From positions 1 through 31,688 of IMG/VR virus record IMGVR_UViG_3300029319_000278: 31,688 nucleotides of DNA; one strand, written 5' to 3'. Both the position numbers and the translations under genes were made by a program. This document shows positions 15,935 to 20,987 of the stretch, one piece after another; within the stretch, counting starts at the first letter, position 1, and the number at the start of each line of letters is the position of its first letter. This DNA is from a virus. The notes below the pieces were generated by a model. That model did not search any database. It had not been told where the DNA came from and was given only the letters and a program-made list of their open reading frames with translations.

Positions 15935-16178
15935 CTTTGATCCTTTCTGCTTTTTCTGGCGTTGCCTTAATAAAATGCAACCCTTTGTCTAAGTAACTTT
16001 TGTTTCGTTTATTGATCCTTTCAACTGCCTTGATCCCTGCTTCTTCTGCGTTCAAAGCGCGAACTTTGTAGGTTTTACGAAAGGTAACAACAACATCCAC
16101 CTGATATGTCTCTGTGTAGTCATAAAGATCATCTGTGTTTTTGTTTCTTTCGAAGCGCTTAGTGATGTTTTCAAACAT
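15927..16178 (-). CDS. Small hypothetical protein
   Basis: The 83-aa product from ATG 16178 has an antiparallel strand pattern (ETYQVDVVVTFRKTYKVRALNAEEAGIKAVERI) that resembles small phage alpha/beta proteins with a strand pair followed by a helix. The start overlaps the stop of the exonuclease-like gene (TAATG), with TTGGAG six bases upstream; an ATG four codons earlier lacks such a site. Function unknown. Confidence 0.65.
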   Translation of the reverse strand: MFENITKRFERNKNTDDLYDYTETYQVDVVVTFRKTYKVRALNAEEAGIKAVERINKRNKSYLDKGLHFIKATPEKAERIKDD

Positions 16179-17032
16179 TAGAAACTCCAAAGTTGTTTAG
16201 CTACGTCTACGATTGATGGCCCATGACGCCTAGCTATCTCATTAAAATCTGGCTGGACCAAACCAGCTAAATTGTTCCAGTTTCCGTTTGCCGCCTTGAG
16301 TAAGTTCTGTGATATGAGCCAACTGCGCACGACTTCTTGGTATGCACGTTCTAAATTTTGCTCTGAAAGCTGTTCACAGTTTTCTGCTGTGGCTATGTGA
16401 TAGCCAGCCGCTGACACATACAGCAACGCTGGCGGCTCACCACTGGCTTTCCAATACACAGACTGTTGTTGAGTCTGAAGCCATGTTGGGGTGATCTCTG
16501 GCTTTGGTACGCGCCAAGTTCTTGTGCCATCTTTTTTGATTGGGTTGCGTAGCGGTGGCTTACACTTCAAGTCTACTTGAAGGCCAGCGCCAAAAAAATC
16601 ACGATACAGCATGATTGGTACGTCTATTTTAGGCTCTTTGTGCCATTCTTGCTTGTTGCCCTCGACTCTGTTTGCCTGTTGGAAAAACTTTTGCAGTGCG
16701 TTTACCGCAAACAATATCATGTCTGGCATGTATTCTTGGAAGGCTTCAAACTCTTCCCTGTCTTTTCCGTCATCCCAATCACGCGGTCTGTAATCTCTGT
16801 ACTTGGTCATGGCCTCTTGTGTAGCTGGTAGAAGCTCTTGACCATCTAAGATAACTTTTGACGCACCATGTTCGACGCAGATACCGCACCAAGGTCTAGC
16901 TGCCATTGGAAAGGACACGCCAAGATGTCTAGCGTACATCTTCAGTACGTATTCCCACTTTTCCTGTGTCCCGCCTGATGCACTGTCATGCTTTGCGCCA
17001 AAAAACTTTCTATACTCTGGTATCTGTGGCAT
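16178..17032 (-). CDS. PD-(D/E)XK exonuclease-like protein
   Basis: The 284-aa protein has a nuclease-like core: IDVPIMLYRDFFGAGLQVDLKC with Asp145 and the D-x-K pair Asp154/Lys156, followed by a helix TQQQSVYWKA (187-196) and strand ALLYVS. This order (acidic residue, D-x-K strand, Q...Y helix) fits the Cas4/RecB/lambda-exo PD-(D/E)XK fold. In this operon it would be the exonuclease making ssDNA for the annealing protein. It is the first gene of operon A, 80 bases from the divergent HTH gene. The N-terminal 130 residues, with RPWCGICVEHG, are not recognised. A structural prediction would test the fold. Confidence 0.65.
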   Translation of the reverse strand: MPQIPEYRKFFGAKHDSASGGTQEKWEYVLKMYARHLGVSFPMAARPWCGICVEHGASKVILDGQELLPATQEAMTKYRDYRPRDWDDGKDREEFEAFQEYMPDMILFAVNALQKFFQQANRVEGNKQEWHKEPKIDVPIMLYRDFFGAGLQVDLKCKPPLRNPIKKDGTRTWRVPKPEITPTWLQTQQQSVYWKASGEPPALLYVSAAGYHIATAENCEQLSEQNLERAYQEVVRSWLISQNLLKAANGNWNNLAGLVQPDFNEIARRHGPSIVDVAKQLWSF

Positions 17033-17112
17033 ATCCTGTTACTCTCTGTGTATCGTCAACATACATAAACCATAGTTGTTGCCAGCGTGTCAACACTGTG
17101 ATACAAGAAAAT
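17033..17112. promoter_or_regulatory. Divergent promoter/operator region between operon A and HTH cassette
   Basis: Eighty bases separate the starts of the exonuclease-like gene (-) and the HTH gene (+). On the - strand, TTGACA (17093-17088) and TTTATG (17069-17064) are 18 bases apart, a weak sigma70-like pair. The sequence ATGGTT...ATGTATGTT following it is nearly repeated at the promoter of operon B. TGTCAACA occurs here, at 18445 and at 21251. On the + strand only a poor TTGTTG / GATACA pair is visible. The HTH protein encoded on one side is the likely repressor. Confidence 0.5.
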
Positions 17113-17316
17113 ATGACCTTGGAAGAATATTTAGAAAAAAATAAGATGAGCCAAGCCAAGTTGGCGCGGCGTGCTGGTATGAGTCGGGCGGCTATCAACC
17201 GTCTGTTATCAGGCAGTAGGCGTCCAAGCCCACAAACTATGGGCAAGATATTTGTGGCTACAGATGGAGAGGTTGCGCCAAATGATTTTTTCAGAGACGA
17301 AATGCAAGACCTGTAA
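17113..17316 (+). CDS. Cro/CI-type (XRE) helix-turn-helix regulator
   Basis: The 67-aa protein is almost only a HTH domain: EYLEKNKMSQAKLARRAGMSRAAINRLLSGSRRPSP, with the classical SQ-x-x-LA-x-x-x-G-(M)S...I-x-x-x-L-x-G core. It should bind operators as a dimer, probably in the 17033-17112 region, controlling its own cassette and operon A. ATG 17113 was chosen because the open frame upstream to 16966 runs over the divergent gene and promoter. The leader is very short. There is no sign of a cleavable C-terminal domain as in CI. Confidence 0.85.
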   Translation: MTLEEYLEKNKMSQAKLARRAGMSRAAINRLLSGSRRPSPQTMGKIFVATDGEVAPNDFFRDEMQDL

Positions 17317-17563
17317 CGGCTCTGGCTGGGTGCGCAGGCATAGCTGGTTTGAGGCTGGTGAGGTTGTGCAAGACCACTGTGATGAATGTCATGGCTTGGG
17401 AAAGGTAAAGTCATACAACATCCAGGCTGGTGACGGTAGGTTTGCACGACTCCAAGCCGCAGACATGTGTGTGTGCTGCAAGACTTTTCTTGATGGCAAG
17501 CTGAAATGTCCAACGTGCAAAATGGTCTACGGTATTCATGAGCAAGAAACGTCAGAAGGATGA
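17282..17563 (+). CDS. DnaJ-type zinc finger protein
   Basis: The 93-aa protein has two DnaJ-like repeats, CKTCNGSG (8-15) and CDECHGLG (33-40), separated by an insert, followed by more cysteines (63, 65, 66) and CPTC (76-79). The CxxCxGxG repeats bind one zinc as in DnaJ; the C-terminal cysteines could bind a second. There is no J domain, so it is not a co-chaperone by itself. Small proteins of this type in phages are mostly uncharacterised. It overlaps the HTH gene by 35 bases and the methyltransferase gene by 26 bases. Confidence 0.7.
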   Translation: MIFSETKCKTCNGSGWVRRHSWFEAGEVVQDHCDECHGLGKVKSYNIQAGDGRFARLQAADMCVCCKTFLDGKLKCPTCKMVYGIHEQETSEG

Positions 17564-18053
17564 TTTCTACCCAACCCCTTTGGTTGCAGTAGAATCTTTG
17601 TTAGATTACGAAAACTTTGAGGGTGATATTTGGGAGCCAGCTTGCGGTGACGGTGCAATATCTCAGCCTGTATCAATGTTTCATAACGTAGTTAGCACTG
17701 ATTTAAATGATTTTGGCTTTGGAAACAGCGGCATTGATTTCCTTATGGAGCAAAAACTTTTGGCCCCAAACATAATTACCAACCCACCATATAAGTTGGC
17801 TCAACAGTTTATACAGAAAGCTATTGATTTGCGTGCAAAAAAGCATTGCTGGTTGTTGCGTCTCTCATTCCTAGAAGGCCAGCATAGGCGTATATCACTG
17901 TTTGACTATCACAAGCCAGCAAGAGTCTTGGTTTTCTCTCAACGACTTACAATATGGCGCGGTGATGAGGAACCAAACGGTAGCGGTGCAACAGCTTATG
18001 CTTGGTTTGTTTGGGATGGCAAAGCAAAACAAACAAAGATTGATTGGCTATGA
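17538..18053 (+). CDS. N6-adenine DNA methyltransferase, phage type
   Basis: The 171-aa enzyme carries DFYPTP (9-14), the SAM-binding motif WEPACGDG (32-39), an acidic TDL (54-56) and the catalytic NPPY (82-85). This is the short phage version of the N6-adenine class. Target recognition cannot be read from the sequence. No cognate large restriction endonuclease is present, although a PD-(D/E)XK nuclease gene follows directly (ATGA overlap at 18050-18053). It may protect phage DNA or regulate expression. Confidence 0.85.
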   Translation: MSKKRQKDDFYPTPLVAVESLLDYENFEGDIWEPACGDGAISQPVSMFHNVVSTDLNDFGFGNSGIDFLMEQKLLAPNIITNPPYKLAQQFIQKAIDLRAKKHCWLLRLSFLEGQHRRISLFDYHKPARVLVFSQRLTIWRGDEEPNGSGATAYAWFVWDGKAKQTKIDWL

Positions 18054-18442
18054 GCAAGAAAAGTAGAGATAAAGGTTCTGCTTTTGAGCGTTGGTGTGTC
18101 AATGAAATCAAAGACCACTTGGGCTATGCAAACGTGCGCCGCAATCTTTCTCAATATCAGACCAAGGGTGGTTGCGATATTTACATTCCGCAATGGTCAG
18201 TAGAGTGTAAACGCTACGCTAGCGGCCCTGTAGGCGGTGCTGATGCGTGGTGGCAGCAAGCGGTAGACTCAGCAGGGGATTTGATGCCAGTGCTGATCTA
18301 CAAGTATGACAGGCAGGATGTGTGGTGCCGCCTCTTTCTCTCTCATGTAAACCCAGAATTTACCGATACAAATGCTACTGTAATCGTTTCTCTGCAAACC
18401 TGGTTTTACATTGTCAGAGAAAAAATTGACACAACAGACTAG
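18050..18442 (+). CDS. PD-(D/E)XK endonuclease / Holliday-junction resolvase-like
   Basis: The 130-aa protein shows the whole active site of the fold: Glu13 in KGSAFERW, Asp43 in GGCDIYIP and the E-x-K pair Glu52/Lys54 in VECKRY, followed by a helix with WWQQAVDSAG and strand PVLIYKYDR. The order and spacing are those of Hjc-like Holliday-junction resolvases and related phage nucleases. ATG 18050 overlaps the methyltransferase stop; a TTG two codons upstream is less likely. Either resolution of branched replication and recombination DNA or restriction-like cleavage in pair with the methyltransferase could be its job. Confidence 0.75.
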   Translation: MSKKSRDKGSAFERWCVNEIKDHLGYANVRRNLSQYQTKGGCDIYIPQWSVECKRYASGPVGGADAWWQQAVDSAGDLMPVLIYKYDRQDVWCRLFLSHVNPEFTDTNATVIVSLQTWFYIVREKIDTTD

Positions 18443-18658
18443 ACTGTCAACAAAATCCATGATATTTGAAACATAGTTTACAGACACACAGTGTTAACAC
18501 ATGTTAGCAAAGTGTAGTGGTAACAACGTAGCATTTAATTATTTTTAAATAAAAAAAGTGTCTACATTGTAAGTGTAGACACTGTGTTATAACATTGTAT
18601 GTAAGTGTAGACATTGTGTTGTAACATTGTGTTTTCATATTCCTCCCTAGAGAAAACT
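18443..18658. other. Repeat-bearing AT-rich intergenic region, candidate replication origin
   Basis: No gene is visible in this stretch between convergent genes. It holds TGTCAACA (18445-18452), a perfect palindrome GTGTTAACAC (18491-18500), an AT-only-like tract (about 18535-18557), a 10-bp inverted repeat AGTGTCTACA / TGTAGACACT with a 7-base spacer (18557-18583), and two 28-base direct repeats. Iteron-like repeats beside an AT-rich tract are the usual make-up of a replication origin. A regulator-binding array is the alternative. Confidence 0.45.
18571..18630. repeat. Two 28-base direct repeats, period 32 (iteron-like)
   Basis: Copy one is 18571-18598 and copy two is 18603-18630; they differ at two positions. 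Each begins AAGTGTAGACA and ends TAACATTGT. The 11-mer TAACATTGTGT at 18622-18632 recurs exactly at 21275-21285 in the control region of operon B. The first copy also forms the right arm of the inverted repeat at 18557-18583. Confidence 0.85.
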
Positions 18659-18659
18659 T

Positions 18660-18686
18660 AGAGAGGCTCACGCCTCTCTCTTTTTT
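18660..18686 (+). terminator. Intrinsic terminator between convergent operons
   Basis: AGAGAGGC (18660-18667) pairs with GCCTCTCT (18672-18679) around the loop TCAC, followed after one C by a run of T (18681-18686). It should end + strand transcription from the HTH-methyltransferase-nuclease cassette. The stop codon of the convergent - strand gene lies in the loop, so the same hairpin may also help end operon B, although the T tract on that side is poor. Confidence 0.75.
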
Positions 18687-19003
18687 GCAATCCGTTCTAC
18701 GTTTGCGGCATATTGATCTACAAATGCTTGCGTCACTGAGTTTACTTTCTGCCTGTCAGTGTCATCCTCTTTGTAAATCTCGTCCTTTTCTAAGCCAAAA
18801 AAGATATTGTTTTCATCTGCAATGGTTTTAAGTCTTGCCATCAGCAGACAAGACGTTGCCCACCCCATAAGTTCATCGACGTTTATGTCGTCCTGAAAGC
18901 CATTTGTTTTGTCCCAGAAGTGGTGCATGCACCATTCTGTAATCAAACTAAACTCTTGCCTCGTTAGCTTAAAAGTAAGCATTTCACTTTTCTTTGCTGG
19001 CAT
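18668..19003 (-). CDS. Hypothetical protein, last gene of early operon B
   Basis: The 111-aa product starts with MPAKKSEMLTFKLTRQEFSLI, resembling the opening of small ribbon- or helix-type phage proteins, then a helix with WATSCLLMARLKTIADENN and a charged C-terminus (AKKREA). No function is recognised. The shared leader GAAAGGATCAG lies four bases before the ATG, and the start overlaps the upstream HTH gene's stop (TAATG). The stop is in the terminator loop. Confidence 0.7.
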   Translation of the reverse strand: MPAKKSEMLTFKLTRQEFSLITEWCMHHFWDKTNGFQDDINVDELMGWATSCLLMARLKTIADENNIFFGLEKDEIYKEDDTDRQKVNSVTQAFVDQYAANVERIAKKREA

Positions 19004-19185
19004 TACTCTGATCCTTTCTCTGCTACCCTTCTCTCTGTTAAAAGCATCTCAACAGGTTTTGGCACCGATCTTTTGCCAGTTTCGTAATACCAGATTGCTT
19101 GCTGGCTAACTCCAATGCTTTGAGCCATAGCCACCATTGTTAAGCCCAGGCGTTTTCTTTCTGCTTTGAACTCTTCTGCCGTCAT
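19003..19185 (-). CDS. Second Cro/CI-type (XRE) HTH regulator
   Basis: The 60-aa protein contains RLGLTMVAMAQSIGVSQQAIWYYETGKRSVPKPVEMLL, a complete XRE-type HTH. It is encoded near the end of operon B and could be the Cro-like partner of the regulator at 17113. ATG 19185 has GAGAGAGGA seven bases upstream. An earlier in-frame ATG (19233) would place two strong hairpins within the coding sequence, so the later start is preferred. An adjoining 92-nt gap holds the tandem hairpins at 19203-19263. Confidence 0.8.
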   Translation of the reverse strand: MTAEEFKAERKRLGLTMVAMAQSIGVSQQAIWYYETGKRSVPKPVEMLLTERRVAEKGSE

Positions 19186-19202
19186 GCTATCCTCTCTCTC
19201 AG

Positions 19203-19267
19203 TGACTGGTTTTGTTGATCCTTCACCAGTCATGGGTCAAGCCGGATGCCCCCGACTTGGCCCTTTC
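19203..19267 (-). ncRNA. Tandem hairpins with hammerhead-like order (possibly degenerate)
   Basis: On the - strand, GAAA (19267-19264) is followed by a 12-position hairpin (19263-19234; one mismatch, one G-U), one A (19233), a perfect 8-bp hairpin UGACUGGU / ACCAGUCA (19232-19203), then CUGAGAGA. This is the same order as the type II hammerhead at 20234-20293, but the UH cleavage dinucleotide and the exact CUGANGA are lost, and no stem II is found. It may be a decayed ribozyme or an unrelated structured leader. Confidence 0.4.
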
Positions 19268-19277
19268 ACTTATTAAT

Positions 19278-19451
19278 CTAATGCACACGCTCGTAATCAA
19301 TCCCCTCTACCCATTCACACCAACCCTCTTCCCAATCTGTTTCATTGTAGTCCTGCCATTCTTCGGAACGATCACGGTTTATTTCTTCAAGAACTCGGTC
19401 TATATCCCATGTATGCGTTAAACCTGTTTCTATGTTGCGAACTAAAATCAT
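19278..19451 (-). CDS. Small acidic hypothetical protein
   Basis: The 57-aa product from ATG 19451 starts MILVRNIETGLTHTWDID and is very rich in Glu, Asp and Trp (EEWQDYNETDWEEGWCEW). Such acidic proteins sometimes mimic DNA or bind host regulators, which is only speculation here. The shared leader GAAAGGATCAA lies four bases before the ATG, which decides the start over a longer frame to 19499 that would run through the structured leader. Confidence 0.7.
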   Translation of the reverse strand: MILVRNIETGLTHTWDIDRVLEEINRDRSEEWQDYNETDWEEGWCEWVEGIDYERVH

Positions 19452-19466
19452 TGTTTTGATCCTTTC

Positions 19467-19534
19467 CTGATATGCCATTGCTGGCGGTTTGAAGCCCACT
19501 GACGGCCTCTTGCCGTCAATGGGTAGGGTATCAG
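19467..19534 (-). ncRNA. Three-way-junction-like structured leader
   Basis: On the - strand, CUGAUA (19534-19529) pairs with UAUCAG (19472-19467) and encloses two hairpins: an 11-position stem with one mismatch (19523-19513 with 19505-19495, 7-base loop) and GCCA-GCAA-UGGC with a GNRA tetraloop (19485-19474). The closing stem contains the upstream gene's UGA stop codon and ends where the GAAAGGAUC ribosome binding site begins. It could control translation or RNA processing. The fold is read by eye and its energy is not computed. Confidence 0.5.
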
Positions 19535-19683
19535 CGCAAGTTTAGTAGTTGCGCGGGTGTGAAGCATTCCGGAGCGGACCAGTCATTGACCATGCCGCAA
19601 CCTGTCATGATGTTGATCACAAGAAACATAACCAACAAATAGAAACTAATTAGAGTTATTGCTCCGAACATAATTTTAAGCAT
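19531..19683 (-). CDS. 50-aa membrane or lipoprotein-like peptide
   Basis: The frame from ATG 19683 (overlapping the upstream stop, TAATG) to TGA 19533-19531 encodes a short Lys-containing N-terminus, a hydrophobic segment (about 5-25, with ITLISFYLLVMFLVINI) and then MTGCG, which could be a poor lipobox with Cys29 as the lipid site, and a polar C-terminus with one more Cys. It is either a small single-pass membrane protein or a lipoprotein. Such early phage proteins can act in superinfection exclusion, but no function is shown here. Confidence 0.6.
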   Translation of the reverse strand: MLKIMFGAITLISFYLLVMFLVINIMTGCGMVNDWSAPECFTPAQLLNLR

Positions 19684-19895
19684 TACCTAATCCCCACTAT
19701 GCGCTGTCTGCCACTCTTGGTTGTTTCTATGTCAACGTCTACGCTTTGTCCTTCCATGCCAGCATGGATGATATATGCGTCTGATATATTGGCTTTTGTG
19801 CGTATGGCTTGCCCACTGGTAAAAGTAATTTCAAAAGCTGGGTTGCCATAAACCGAATTTTTCAATCGCTTGATTGTTTTGATTGTCTTTCTCAT
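19683..19895 (-). CDS. Small hypothetical basic protein
   Basis: The 70-aa product has a Lys/Arg-rich N-terminus (MRKTIKTIKRLKNS) followed by strands (FEITFTSGQAIRTK, SVDVDIETTKSGRQRIVGI), suggesting a small beta-barrel-like fold. Start and stop overlap both neighbours (TAATG), so translation is probably coupled. Function unknown. Confidence 0.65.
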   Translation of the reverse strand: MRKTIKTIKRLKNSVYGNPAFEITFTSGQAIRTKANISDAYIIHAGMEGQSVDVDIETTKSGRQRIVGIR

Positions 19896-20203
19896 TAGTC
19901 TGCCCTCACTTCCATAAGCTCGCGGTGTTCTTTCTCGCAGATGGCTGCAACCTCTAAACGAATTGGAACACTAAACAACTTGTACCATTTGCCATTACCG
20001 CAAAATTCCTTGTGGTATTTCTTGGCGGCATTGATTGCAAAATAGGTCCATAGCTTGACAGCCTTTGCGGTGTCATAGTCACCCTTGTCGAAACGCTTTT
20101 GTAATAAAGCCTCTATGTGTTCGCGTTGCTGGCGGTATAGGTCGCCATCATTCAAAGCAAACAGGTATAGCTCTTGCGCGTCTATACTGAGTCCATTGTC
20201 CAT
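19895..20203 (-). CDS. Hypothetical helical protein behind the hammerhead ribozyme
   Basis: The 102-aa product from ATG 20203 is mostly helical: SIDAQELYLFALNDGDLYRQQREHIEALLQKRFDKGDYDTAKAVKLWTYFAINAAKKY, then GKWYKLFSVPIRLEVAAICEKEHRELM. The KRFDKGDYD...A...W pattern occurs in other small phage proteins of unknown role. AAAGGATCAAAG lies five bases before the ATG and fixes the start; the open frame to 20347 runs through the ribozyme. Its mRNA would start at 20261 after ribozyme cleavage, with a 5'-hydroxyl and a leader of 58 bases. Confidence 0.75.
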   Translation of the reverse strand: MDNGLSIDAQELYLFALNDGDLYRQQREHIEALLQKRFDKGDYDTAKAVKLWTYFAINAAKKYHKEFCGNGKWYKLFSVPIRLEVAAICEKEHRELMEVRAD

Positions 20204-20233
20204 TGTCTTTGATCCTTTTTTATGTTTCTGATG

Positions 20234-20293
20234 GGCCTCATCAGTACCGACACAATCGGTAGACATAGCGCATTGCTGCGCCATGTTTCGGCC
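20234..20293 (-). ncRNA. Type II hammerhead ribozyme
   Basis: Read on the - strand 5' to 3': GGCC (20293-20290), GAAA (20289-20286), stem III CAUGGCGC (20285-20278) with loop AGCAAU and GCGCUAUG (20271-20264), U16.1 and C17 (20263, 20262), stem I UACCGA (20261-20256) with loop UUGUG and UCGGUA (20250-20245), CUGAUGA (20244-20238), GGCC (20237-20234). The core nucleotides CUGAUGA, GAAA and the GUC triplet are all present, with A15.1-U16.1, U1.1-A2.1 and G10.1-C11.1 closing pairs. Stem III has 9 pairs, stem I 6, stem II 4; stem II extends by an A-C mismatch and two A-U pairs to 20296 and 20231. Stem II is the open one, so this is type II. Cleavage is expected between 20262 and 20261. The first G belongs to the upstream gene's UAG stop. 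Confidence 0.93.
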
Positions 20294-20520
20294 TATGAAT
20301 AGCATGGTGTTGATGGCAGCGCATATAGCTTGCAAAATGTTTGACAAGCCTTATCAGTGCCATGCGTCTTGATTGCGCTATTAAATTGCTGCTTGGTAAT
20401 ATTGCGTCCTGTTTTAGTATCGCGTAATTGCACCGGATAGGTTTCATTAGATGACCTGTCAGTGATAACAAGCCATCCCGACCAGTATTCAGCGGTGAAT
20501 GATTTTGTTTCTATAAACAT
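20293..20520 (-). CDS. Hypothetical protein upstream of the ribozyme
   Basis: The 75-aa product begins with strands (MFIETKSFTAEYWSGWLVITDRSS), then TYPVQLRDTKTGRNITKQQFNSAIKTHGTDKACQTFC, a beta-beta-beta-alpha-like order. No family recognised. The shared leader GAAAGGATCAA lies two bases before the ATG. Its TAG stop (20295-20293) is built into stem II of the hammerhead, so a ribosome terminating here would cover the ribozyme's GAAA core. Confidence 0.7.
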   Translation of the reverse strand: MFIETKSFTAEYWSGWLVITDRSSNETYPVQLRDTKTGRNITKQQFNSAIKTHGTDKACQTFCKLYALPSTPCYS

Positions 20521-20542
20521 GTTTGATCCTTTCTTTATGTTG

Positions 20543-20779
20543 CTACTTACATAGAAACTCAGTCACGACTCCATCGCTTATAGATACAAGCGCGTATTCG
20601 TTAGCTTCCAAGTCTTGAATGTCAGACTCAGACATTCTGTAGGGTGAGTGTGAAACTGTAAACTCGACACGCTCGGAAACCTCTTGATGAATCCAATCGT
20701 GGGCCTCGTCTATTGTGTCAAATGTTTTGACCGTTGGGTTAGGGTCCATGATGTCTATTGAGTATGAAACTTTAATCAT
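20543..20779 (-). CDS. Small acidic hypothetical protein
   Basis: The 78-aa product starts MIKVSYSIDIMDPNPTVKTF and continues with a helix (DEAHDWIHQEVSERVEF) and C-terminal strands (ALVSISDGVVTEFL), a small alpha/beta protein. The shared leader GAAAGGATCAA ends three bases before the ATG. No function is recognised. It is in the middle of early operon B, where small host-takeover proteins are usual. Confidence 0.7.
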   Translation of the reverse strand: MIKVSYSIDIMDPNPTVKTFDTIDEAHDWIHQEVSERVEFTVSHSPYRMSESDIQDLEANEYALVSISDGVVTEFLCK

Positions 20780-20802
20780 TGTTTGATCCTTTCTTGGTGT
20801 TG

Positions 20803-20985
20803 CTATTTGCTGTAAATATCTAATCCAGCTTTAAGACGTATTTGCTCACCGGCTGTAATTAAATCCCATAAGCTCTTAGCTTTCTTGTCATAGCCTTGTT
20901 GCTCACAATAGATGGCGCGGCGTTCCAAGCTGTCTAGTCTTTCAACAGTGGGTAACTCAGCAAATGGGAAATAATTGTTTTCCAT
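20803..20985 (-). CDS. Small hypothetical protein
   Basis: The 60-aa product reads FPFAELPTVERLDSLERRAIYCEQQGYDKKAKSLWDLITAGEQIRLK, a helical pair resembling a single TPR-like repeat. It starts two bases after the stop of the preceding gene; GGGG lies nine bases upstream, and the GAAAGGATC leader is absent here, so it is probably translated by coupling. No function known. Confidence 0.65.
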   Translation of the reverse strand: MENNYFPFAELPTVERLDSLERRAIYCEQQGYDKKAKSLWDLITAGEQIRLKAGLDIYSK

Positions 20986-20987
20986 TG

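Noticed and set aside
16011-16021. GAAAGGATCAA-like word (- strand) within the 15927-16178 gene
   Set aside because: It encodes residues of the gene (ERIN) and no start codon follows at the right distance.
20251-20277. Complementarity between ribozyme loop I (UUGUG) and loop III (AGCAAU)
   Set aside because: Four possible pairs including a wobble, but stems I and III do not normally lie side by side in a hammerhead; probably chance.
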